Position numbers and translations under genes: made by a program
NCBI GenBank assembly: GCA_028278465.1
Contig: JANQEF010000185.1
Span: forward strand, 1 to 10,650
Reading direction: 5' to 3'
DNA from: Dehalococcoidia bacterium
Lineage (GTDB): Bacteria > Chloroflexota > Dehalococcoidia > Lucifugimonadales > Lucifugimonadaceae
DNA length: 10,650 bases
Shown here: positions 4,850 through 10,650 of the stretch, piece by piece
Layout of the letters: every line of letters starts with the position of its first letter
Position numbering within the stretch: position 1 is the stretch's first letter
Notes under the pieces: model-generated
Seen by the model: the letters and a program-made list of their open reading frames with translations, nothing else
The model's database searches: none
Told to the model about the DNA's origin: nothing

Positions 4850-5995
4850 ATGGCAACTCAACAGATAAAAGAGTCCGAGATTGTTCTGACCAAGCCGGAC
4901 ATTCCGCATGCCGAACCCAAGCTCGGGAAGGTGGCGGTTCTCTACACCACGCCGGAAACCGTCGTTCAGGACTATGCCCGGCTGCTCGACCTTGCAGAGA
5001 TCGATTCGGCGCTCATACCGGACCGCCCGAACATGCTGAAGGTCAACATCTCGTGGCAGCACTATTACCCTGCGTGCTCCTCCGCTCCGTGGCAGATCGA
5101 GGGCGTCGCGAAGAAGATGCAGGCGAACGGCCTCACCGACATCACGGCGGCCCACAACGGCACGGTTGTGGTCGACCCGATCGAGGGACGGGACAAGAAC
5201 AAGCAGGGCGTCGTAGAAGACGCGCTTGGCCTCAAACACACCGTCCTGGACATGCCGCCGGTGAAGTGGGTGCGATACCAGCCCACGGCGAAGATGGTGG
5301 CGCTGGACGATATTTACAAAGACGGCCTCTACGTCCCGGAGCCTCTCGTCGGCACCAACATCGTTCATCTTCCCACGGTGAAGACCCACGTCTTCACGAC
5401 CATGACCGGCGCAATGAAGAACGCTTTCGGCGGGCTGCTCCACAGGTATCGCCACTGGACCCACGCCAAGATCCACGAGACGCTGGTCGACCTTCTGCAG
5501 ATTCAGAAGGAGATCCACTCCGGCATCTTCGCGGTGATGGACGGCACCTTTGCCGGTGACGGTCCAGGCCCGCGGGCGATGCGCATCCACCAGAAGAACA
5601 TCATCCTGGCGAGCGCGGACCAGGTGGCTATCGATGCCGTCGCCGCGAAGTTGATGGGCTTCGACCCGATGAAGCTCACGAAGATCCGGCTGGCTCACGA
5701 GATGGGACTTGGCGTCGGCGATCCACGAGAGATCGAGTACGTCGGCGACGACGTGGCTGACGTCAACTGGAACTTCGCCTCGAACGAGAACACCTTCGCC
5801 TCACGTGGGCAGAAGCTGATCTACTGGGGTCCGCTGAAGCCGCTTGAAGGCCTGCTCCTACGCTCTCCGCTCGTTCCGTGGGCGATCTGGGCTTCGAACG
5901 CCTATCACAACGACTTCTGGCTCAGGTTCGTGGGCCGGAAGCGTGTGCGCGAGGCGATGAAGACGCCCTGGGGCAAGCTGTTCCAGAGCTATTAG
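4850..5995 (+). CDS. DUF362 domain-containing protein
   Basis: The 381-residue protein matches the DUF362 family by its conserved blocks: VHLPTVKTH (172-180), TGAMKNAFGG (186-195), MDGTFAGDGPGP (230-241) and ILASADQVAIDAVAAKLMG (252-270), followed by a MGLGVGDP motif. The biochemical role of most DUF362 proteins is not established. Many carry a C-terminal 2[4Fe-4S] ferredoxin part, but this one has no CxxCxxC motifs; its C-terminal 70 residues are instead rich in Trp, Phe and Leu and may pack on a membrane or partner. The clustered Lys and His around 178-210 is typical. There is no signal peptide. The ATG at 4850 has only a weak GGGA about 16 bases upstream. The gene stands alone, divergent from an amidohydrolase. 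The family call is secure; the function is unknown. Confidence 0.85.
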   Translation: MATQQIKESEIVLTKPDIPHAEPKLGKVAVLYTTPETVVQDYARLLDLAEIDSALIPDRPNMLKVNISWQHYYPACSSAPWQIEGVAKKMQANGLTDITAAHNGTVVVDPIEGRDKNKQGVVEDALGLKHTVLDMPPVKWVRYQPTAKMVALDDIYKDGLYVPEPLVGTNIVHLPTVKTHVFTTMTGAMKNAFGGLLHRYRHWTHAKIHETLVDLLQIQKEIHSGIFAVMDGTFAGDGPGPRAMRIHQKNIILASADQVAIDAVAAKLMGFDPMKLTKIRLAHEMGLGVGDPREIEYVGDDVADVNWNFASNENTFASRGQKLIYWGPLKPLEGLLLRSPLVPWAIWASNAYHNDFWLRFVGRKRVREAMKTPWGKLFQSY

Positions 5996-6185
5996 CTCCA
6001 CTTTCAAGCACTCGAATTCGCAGTAAACGACTGCAAATATGTGCGATTCGTGACGCAGGCGCGCCATTTTCCGGGTGTATGCTTACGTCATTGGTCCGTG
6101 TCTGCCATTCATCGTCTTCGTTCCCCGGACAGCGATCTGGTTGCGAAAGTTCTTGCGTGGGCGACCGGAAGTAAGCTAGCTGTTC

Positions 6186-6191
6186 GAGGAG
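6186..6191 (+). promoter_or_regulatory. Ribosome binding site fixing the TTG start of the RRM gene
   Basis: GAGGAG ends 6 bases before the TTG at 6198. This start puts the RNP2 motif at residues 3-8, exactly where single-RRM bacterial proteins have it. Confidence 0.7.
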
Positions 6192-6197
6192 AACACG

Positions 6198-6464
6198 TTG
6201 AATATCTTTGTGGGTAACCTGTCCTTCAACACCACGACGGAAGGACTTGAAGCCGCATTTTCCAAGTTCGGTTCCGTTGACTCCGCCCAGGTGATCATGG
6301 ACCGCCAGACGGGACGATCACGAGGGTTTGGTTTCGTTGAGATGCCTGACGACTCCGAGGCGCAGGCCGCTATCTCGGCGATGAACGGAGCAGACCTCGA
6401 TGGACGGCCCCTGACCGTCAACGAGGCTCGGCCGAGGCCGCCGCGCAACGACCGCCGCTGGTAG
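6198..6464 (+). CDS. Single-RRM RNA-binding protein
   Basis: The 88-residue protein is one RNA recognition motif with a short basic tail. RNP2 is IFVGNL (3-8) and RNP1 is RGFGFVEM (42-49). The aromatic residues that stack on RNA bases (Phe4, Phe44, Phe46) are present. The tail from residue 77 is rich in Arg and Pro and ends NDRRW. Such proteins, best known from cyanobacterial Rbp families, bind single-stranded RNA; some are cold-induced or affect mRNA stability or localisation. The start is TTG with a strong RBS. A 202-base gap upstream holds no gene and may carry the promoter and a long leader. A terminator follows 26 bases after the stop, so the gene is probably monocistronic. The RNA targets are unknown. 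Confidence 0.93.
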   Translation: MNIFVGNLSFNTTTEGLEAAFSKFGSVDSAQVIMDRQTGRSRGFGFVEMPDDSEAQAAISAMNGADLDGRPLTVNEARPRPPRNDRRW

Positions 6465-6490
6465 GTCTACGTTAGACAGGCGAATTAGAG

Positions 6491-6524
6491 AACGGCTTTC
6501 GGTATTGCACCGGAGGCCGTTTTC
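6491..6524 (+). terminator. Intrinsic terminator of the RRM gene
   Basis: AACGGC (6491-6496) pairs with GCCGTT (6516-6521), and inside it CGGT (6500-6503) pairs with ACCG (6509-6512) around a 5-base loop. The 3' arm runs into TTTTC. The hairpin sits just after the RRM stop at 6464 and separates it from the methyltransferase gene. Confidence 0.65.
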
Positions 6525-6662
6525 GCGTCCTGAAGGGATCGGGAGATCGGGCAATTGGCGGTTGCTGGTGTGGAGCAGCCTGCGGTGAGGTTGGCCTCGG
6601 TGAGGAAGCTGACGGCTCGCCGATTCCGAAGTTGAAGCTGGCCGCGCCTAAACTGTCTCGGT

Positions 6663-7931
6663 TTGGCTGCCACTGAATGGACCGAGGTTTCGTTGTCTTC
6701 TTCCGCTCAGTCGACCGGCGGCGATCTGCTGCAGGCTTACGTTCACAAGACGGTCGCTCTTCGAAAGAGGGACGCAAACCTCGAATTCCTCACGTCTCAG
6801 AGCCTGTTCAGTTCCAACGCCATCGACGTCGGCACCAACCTGCTGATCCGAGCGATCGGCAAATACGCGAAACGGAAATTCGCGACCTGCCTTGACCTTG
6901 GCTGTGGGTACGGACCACTCGGGATCTACCTTGCCACCTCCGGGATTGCGGCAAGCGTCGAGATGGTGGACCGGGACGCGCTCGCGGTGGAGTTTGCAGC
7001 GGTCAACGCGGACGAGAACGGAGTGACGAGCGCCAGCGCGCGCGCAAGCCTCGGGCTCGATGATGTCGCCAGTGATTCTTATGACCTGATCGTTTCGAAC
7101 TTGCCAGGCAAGGCAGGATCGGACGTCCTGCGGCACCTGTTGCGTGCCGCTTGCAGGCGTCTTGGCGATGGCGGCCAGTTCTGGGGCGTCATCGTCGAGC
7201 CGCTATGGCTGGAAGTTGCAGAGACATACAGCAGCCTTGACCTCGATACGCTCGGCGTAGAGCAAGGATCGCGGCACGTGGCGTTCGGGTTCGCCCGCAC
7301 ACGCGAAGAAACGGATGAGCCGAGAAGCCACTCGATCAGAGATGTCTACGGGAGAGGCAGCGTCGACTTCACGGTTGACGGAAGGTCGTATGTCGTGGAG
7401 ACCAGCCGCGGCCTGCCTGAGTTCGACGGCCTGAGCTACTCGACGCAACTCCTGCTGGAGCACCTCTCCACTCTTCGCAACAGACGCTGGCGCAACGTGG
7501 TCGCGCTCAATGTCGGCCAGGGCTACGTACCGCTCGCGCTGAGAGCCTCAGGTATGGCAGGGTCGATTCGCATGGTAGACCGCGACCTCCTCGCCCTCAG
7601 GACCGCCGAACTGAATCTCCGTACCAACAGACTCAGCAGCGACGGTGACCAGCTTCATCACCAGGTCGGCTGGCTGCCGCCCGAGCCCGCATCAGCGAGC
7701 GTAGACCTCGTCGTCGGCGCACTCCGCGGTGACGAACCGCGCGCTGCTATCGAGTTGGAGACGGAGGCGACGTTTAACCAGCTTCCCGCAGGCGGTGTCG
7801 CCGTCATAGCCGGAGAATCTACGCCTGTAACCCGCATGCTGAAGTCGATCGAGGACCGAAAAGATGTTCAGCTACTTGATCGATCCAGGTACCGCGGGCA
7901 AAGCGTCATGTCGCTTCAGAAGCGCGGCTAA
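6663..7931 (+). CDS. Tandem RsmC-like class I SAM-dependent methyltransferase
   Basis: The 422-residue protein contains two copies of the same Rossmann methyltransferase unit. Copy 1 (about 38-215) has the lead-in LEFLTSQSLFSSNAIDVGT, motif I LDLGCGYGPLG (77-87), an acidic MVDRD at 101-105 and IVSNLPGK (143-150). Copy 2 (about 250-420) repeats the order with ALNVGQGYVPLA (281-292), MVDRD at 304-308 and VVGALRGD. Motif I of copy 2 has lost the GxGxG pattern, so only copy 1 should bind SAM. RsmC and RlmG, which methylate guanine N2 in rRNA, also have two such halves, but there the C-terminal one is active and carries NPPF; here that motif reads NLPG. RNA or protein methylation is possible. The start is TTG 6663 by frame. 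TTG 6693, with GAGG five bases upstream, is equally possible. Confidence 0.82.
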   Translation: MAATEWTEVSLSSSAQSTGGDLLQAYVHKTVALRKRDANLEFLTSQSLFSSNAIDVGTNLLIRAIGKYAKRKFATCLDLGCGYGPLGIYLATSGIAASVEMVDRDALAVEFAAVNADENGVTSASARASLGLDDVASDSYDLIVSNLPGKAGSDVLRHLLRAACRRLGDGGQFWGVIVEPLWLEVAETYSSLDLDTLGVEQGSRHVAFGFARTREETDEPRSHSIRDVYGRGSVDFTVDGRSYVVETSRGLPEFDGLSYSTQLLLEHLSTLRNRRWRNVVALNVGQGYVPLALRASGMAGSIRMVDRDLLALRTAELNLRTNRLSSDGDQLHHQVGWLPPEPASASVDLVVGALRGDEPRAAIELETEATFNQLPAGGVAVIAGESTPVTRMLKSIEDRKDVQLLDRSRYRGQSVMSLQKRG

Positions 7932-7940
7932 CACGGCCGG

Positions 7941-8264
7941 TCAGGCCCCCGAGTGGCCGCCGTTGCCATTTCCGGCCGGGCCGAACTCGTTGTTGGCGTA
8001 GACCCCGAGATCCCGGCCCTGGTGAACGTGGACGACGAAGTCGTCTCGCTGTACGCCGACCGCGTCGATGATGTCCTCGTCGACGATCGTCACCAGCTCC
8101 TGGATCCCCTCCTGCGTCACGCTCTCATCGACGATCAGCGTGCCGTGGACCATGCCGTGAGCGAAGTGCAGGTCGAGCCTGCCGACGGGCTTGCCATCTT
8201 CGAGAATGGCGTAGCACTCCGACTGCTGAGTGCGGACCTCTCGCTCGAAGTAGAAGGTTGGCAT
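7941..8264 (-). CDS. Conserved-looking hypothetical protein, 107 residues
   Basis: I cannot assign this protein to a characterised family. It is small and acidic, with alternating hydrophobic residues that suggest a beta-rich fold in the first 45 residues (FYFEREV, CYAILEDGKPVGRLDLHF, VHGTLIVDES). A helix follows (50-68), and after VGVQRDDFVVHVHQG the tail is Gly-, Asn- and Ser-rich and probably disordered. Several His residues (33, 36, 40, 79, 81) are notable, but no metal motif is certain. The ATG at 8264 has GGAG five bases upstream (8273-8270), which supports real translation. It lies 73 bases downstream of the dehydrogenase on the same strand and could share its transcript. It converges with the methyltransferase gene, with 9 bases between stops. 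There are no signal or membrane segments. Confidence 0.72.
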   Translation of the reverse strand: MPTFYFEREVRTQQSECYAILEDGKPVGRLDLHFAHGMVHGTLIVDESVTQEGIQELVTIVDEDIIDAVGVQRDDFVVHVHQGRDLGVYANNEFGPAGNGNGGHSGA

Positions 8265-8337
8265 CGGGGCTCCGAATTCCGGGTTTGCTGGCTGAGCGGG
8301 GCATTATGCCTGAGCACGCCACATCTGGCGATCTGGT

Positions 8338-9414
8338 CTACTCGCCGCGGCGGTTCGACATGGTCTGCGCGGTCAGGTCGAACAGCGTTTCGTGGCCGCC
8401 GAAGTGCCGCTCAAGCTCGTTGACCATCTCCTCGAAGAAACGCGTGCGAGAGCGCTCGGTCGTACCGGCGATGTGGGGCGTGAGAAAGACGTTCGGCATG
8501 GCGCGGACAGGCGAATCGACCGGGATCGGCTCGGGGTCGAAAACGTCGAGGCAGGCGACGATGTCACCGCCTGCCAGCCGTTCGACCAGGGCATCTGTCT
8601 GGACGACGGCGCCGCGGGAGACGTTCACAAAAACGGCGCCCGGCCGAAGCAGTCCGAACTCTCGCACACCCAGCATGCCTTTCGTCCCGGGTGTGATCGG
8701 CACCAGGCAGACAACGACGTCGGCCTGCGACATGACGCTGTCGAGCGAGGTCAGGGTGAAGCCGTACGCGTAGGCGAGGTCGCGGCTGATGTACGGGTCG
8801 TAGACGAGGTTTCTCGTGCGAAACGGCTCGAGGAACTCGATGAGACGCCTGGCGATGTATCCGCCGCCGATCAGCCCGACCGTCTTTCCCGTCAGCTCCT
8901 CGTTCATCGCGAACTCAGGAGCGGTTTGGCGCTGCTCTTCGGTTCCCCAGCGCTGACCGGCGATTAGCTTCCTGAAGTGAGCTCCGGCGTTCCGGAGACC
9001 GATCAGCATCATCGCCAGAGCCCACTCGGAGACCGGGTAGGAGGAGCCGTGGGTAGTGTCGACAGCCTTCACGCCCCGTTGGCGTGCTGCCTCGACGTCG
9101 ATGCGCTGGGCGAAGCGGTCGCCTTCCAGCTCGCCGACCAGGGTCAGCCTCCGGGCGGATGAAAGTAGCTCAGCGGTGACGCGCGGAGAGCCGTGGCAAA
9201 CGATAAGAGCGTCGAGACCTCGCGCGAACTCGGCGAACTGTTCCTGCACCTGAGGCGCCGAATTCGGAAACTCATCCCAGCTCGTCGCCTCGTTGAAATC
9301 CTGCCAGCGGAACTCGGCGAACCGTTCCAGCCGCGCCAGGTCTGCGGAGTCGACATAGTTCTCACGGACATGCGCGGTCGATGCGAGTCCAACTACGGGG
9401 CGTGAGTTCGTCAA
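8338..9414 (-). CDS. D-isomer specific 2-hydroxyacid dehydrogenase family protein
   Basis: The 358-residue protein (from TTG 9414) has the two-domain layout of NAD-dependent D-2-hydroxyacid dehydrogenases, which interconvert 2-keto and 2-hydroxy acids in the cytoplasm. The nucleotide-binding loop is GLIGGGYIARRL (about 180-191), with the usual last Gly of GxGxxG replaced by Ala. Asp206 at the end of the next strand (LVYDPY) indicates NAD rather than NADP. The catalytic set is Arg267 (NVSRGA), Glu295 (DVFDPEPIP) and His314 (LTPHIAG). The frame is open for 34 more codons upstream, but AGGAG just before TTG 9414 and the start of recognisable sequence (RPVVGLAS) favour the shorter form. It is divergent from the gamma-glutamyltransferase gene. 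The substrate is not determinable; phosphoglycerate-, glyoxylate- and hydroxypyruvate-type enzymes share these features. Confidence 0.88.
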   Translation of the reverse strand: MTNSRPVVGLASTAHVRENYVDSADLARLERFAEFRWQDFNEATSWDEFPNSAPQVQEQFAEFARGLDALIVCHGSPRVTAELLSSARRLTLVGELEGDRFAQRIDVEAARQRGVKAVDTTHGSSYPVSEWALAMMLIGLRNAGAHFRKLIAGQRWGTEEQRQTAPEFAMNEELTGKTVGLIGGGYIARRLIEFLEPFRTRNLVYDPYISRDLAYAYGFTLTSLDSVMSQADVVVCLVPITPGTKGMLGVREFGLLRPGAVFVNVSRGAVVQTDALVERLAGGDIVACLDVFDPEPIPVDSPVRAMPNVFLTPHIAGTTERSRTRFFEEMVNELERHFGGHETLFDLTAQTMSNRRGE

Positions 9415-9418
9415 GTAT

Positions 9419-9423
9419 CTCCT
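9419..9423 (-). promoter_or_regulatory. Ribosome binding site fixing TTG 9414 as dehydrogenase start
   Basis: On the minus strand AGGAG ends 4 bases before TTG at 9414-9412. It supports a start 34 codons inside the longest open frame, whose extra residues do not look like the family. Confidence 0.6.
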
Positions 9424-9626
9424 GTCTGTTTTCGGTGCCGCCGTGCCCGAGCTTTCAGCGGCCCAGCATGCCAGTCGATCAGCGCGTTTGCCGCCCCACG
9501 CCGCACACCCGAACACGGAGCAGCCGCTTCAGGCGGCAGCACGGTCCGTCCTCACTACGGTGCTACTATGCGGATCGCCGCCGACCTGGAAACTCCAACC
9601 GAACCATACCTCGAAACGAGATCGCC

Positions 9627-10650
9627 ATGAGCTTCTTCAAGTCCCGCCGGTCCGCCGTCCTCGCCCGCAACGGGGCGGTCGCAACCAGCCAGCCGCTTGC
9701 TGCGCAGGCCGGGTTGCGGGTGCTCCTAGACGGGGGGAACGCGGTCGACGCGGCTGTTGCCGCCGCCGCAGCGCTGAACGTAGTCGAACCCGGCTCGACC
9801 GGTATTGGCGGCGACATGTTCGCGTTGATCTGGGACTCGAAGGAGCGGAAGGTCGTCGCCCTGAACGGGTCGGGCAGACAGGCGGCGGCAGCCAACGTGG
9901 ACGACGTGAAGAGTGCGGGCTTCGACTCGATACCGAACGACGGCCCCGGGTCATGGTTTGCCGTGAGCGTTCCCGGAACCGTTGACGGCTGGCACACGGC
10001 GCTTGAGCACTATGGCAGGATGTCGTTCCGCGAGGTGCTTGCGCCGGCGATCGACTACGCCATCAACGGCTATGGCGTGTCCGACATCATCGCCAATGGC
10101 TGGACCAACAGCAGGGAGAAGCTCAGCTTCCAGCCGTCTGGCGTCGAGATGATGCCGGTGGGAGGCCGCCCGCCGGTGAAGGGCGAGTTCGTGCAGTTAC
10201 CGGAGCTTGGCCGCAGCCTGCAGGCGATCTCCGAGGGCGGCCGCGATGCCTTCTACACCGGAGAGATCGCCAGGAAGATTGCCGACTTCGTCCAGGGACT
10301 CGGCGGCTGGCTGACGGAGAAGGACCTTGCTGAGCACCACTCGGACTGGGATGAGGCGATCTCGGCGGACTATCGCGGTGTGAAGGTGTGGGAGTGTCCG
10401 CCGAACGGGCAGGGCATCGCGGCGCTGATCGCGCTGAACATCGCCAAAGGGTTCGATATCGCAGCAATGGGGCCGCAATCGCCTGACCGCTACCACTACC
10501 TGATCGAGTCGATGAGGCGCGGGTACGCGGACGCTCTGCAGTACGTTGCCGATCCTCGTGTGGTCGAAGTGCCGATCGGACCGCTGCTGTCTGACGAATA
10601 CGCCGACCGTCGGCGTGCGGCAATCAGCGGCGAGCGCGCAGACCAAGTCG
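9627..10650 (+). CDS. Gamma-glutamyltransferase family protein, N-terminal part
   Basis: The frame is open from ATG 9627 to the window end (341 codons), so the 3' part is missing. The N-terminal block GGNAVDAAVAAAAALNVVEP (36-55, catching the helix and following turn) and TGIGGDMFALIWD (58-70) are hallmarks of the gamma-glutamyltransferase/cephalosporin acylase family. Arg84 (NGSGRQ) aligns with the Arg that holds the gamma-glutamyl carboxylate in E. coli. VPGTVDGWHTALEHYGR (115-131) and PPNGQGIAALIALNI are also typical. These Ntn hydrolases cut themselves before a Thr that becomes the nucleophile; that site lies beyond the window, so activity cannot be judged. There is no signal peptide, unlike periplasmic E. 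coli Ggt, which favours a cytoplasmic YwrD-like enzyme acting on glutathione or other gamma-glutamyl amides. The RBS is weak (GAG six bases upstream). Confidence 0.87.
   Translation, partial: MSFFKSRRSAVLARNGAVATSQPLAAQAGLRVLLDGGNAVDAAVAAAAALNVVEPGSTGIGGDMFALIWDSKERKVVALNGSGRQAAAANVDDVKSAGFDSIPNDGPGSWFAVSVPGTVDGWHTALEHYGRMSFREVLAPAIDYAINGYGVSDIIANGWTNSREKLSFQPSGVEMMPVGGRPPVKGEFVQLPELGRSLQAISEGGRDAFYTGEIARKIADFVQGLGGWLTEKDLAEHHSDWDEAISADYRGVKVWECPPNGQGIAALIALNIAKGFDIAAMGPQSPDRYHYLIESMRRGYADALQYVADPRVVEVPIGPLLSDEYADRRRAAISGERADQV

Noticed and set aside
4583..5698. 371-codon minus-strand open frame
   Set aside because: It lies over the DUF362 gene and the start of the amidohydrolase; its Arg/His/Val-rich composition and lack of motifs mark it as a shadow of the plus-strand gene.
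6020..6034. GCAGT/ACTGC hairpin after the DUF362 gene
   Set aside because: The stem is only five base pairs with no T-run on either strand, so it is not a supported terminator.
7945..7959. GGCC repeats between the convergent methyltransferase and 107-residue protein genes
   Set aside because: Self-complementary GGCC words are common in GC-rich DNA and there is no T-run; no terminator can be claimed.
9415..9516. 34-codon N-terminal extension of the dehydrogenase to an ATG at 9516
   Set aside because: The extra residues do not resemble the family, and a good AGGAG precedes TTG 9414, giving a normal-length protein.

Overview
The window is gene-dense, high-GC bacterial DNA. It holds ten recognisable protein genes on both strands, no mobile elements, no CRISPR array, and no tRNA or rRNA. 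Only gene families and style point to the host. A GC-rich genome, frequent TTG starts, and many amidase, aldolase, amidohydrolase and dehydrogenase genes mixed on both strands suggest an environmental bacterium, possibly a SAR202/Dehalococcoidia-like Chloroflexota. That placement is an inference with low to moderate confidence.

Left part (1-3396): the 3' end of an ornithine cyclodeaminase/mu-crystallin family gene is followed 9 bases later by an amidase-signature hydrolase. A convergent M24 peptidase has all the ligands and the spacing of a type II methionine aminopeptidase, and it ends one base from the amidase stop. A divergent HpcH/HpaI aldolase-family gene carries Gln where the family usually has its catalytic His.

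The 471-base gap 3397-3867 is the most interesting part. Read on the minus strand it looks like a complete small transcription unit. In order it has a promoter-like pair of hexamers inside an inverted repeat, a 28-codon leader ORF with 8 Cys codons, a four-segment attenuator (1:2, 2:3 and 3:4 pairings, the last an intrinsic terminator), a 37-codon ORF, and a second intrinsic terminator. This is the best candidate for an undescribed system here: a cysteine-responsive transcription attenuator apparently controlling a tiny protein, or an orphan regulator that has lost its operon.

Middle part (3868-7931): a metal-dependent amidohydrolase on the minus strand is divergent from a DUF362-family gene. 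Next come a single-RRM RNA-binding protein with its own RBS and terminator, then a methyltransferase made of two RsmC-like domains, the second lacking the SAM-binding signature.

Right part (7941-10650): a small conserved-looking protein of unknown function and a D-2-hydroxyacid dehydrogenase lie on the minus strand. Divergent from them is the first 341 codons of a gamma-glutamyltransferase-family gene that runs off the window. Several genes (cyclodeaminase-like, amidase, aldolase, amidohydrolase, 2-hydroxyacid dehydrogenase, gamma-glutamyltransferase) fit scavenging of amino-acid, amide and carboxylic-acid compounds. They do not form one operon, and no single pathway can be read from them.
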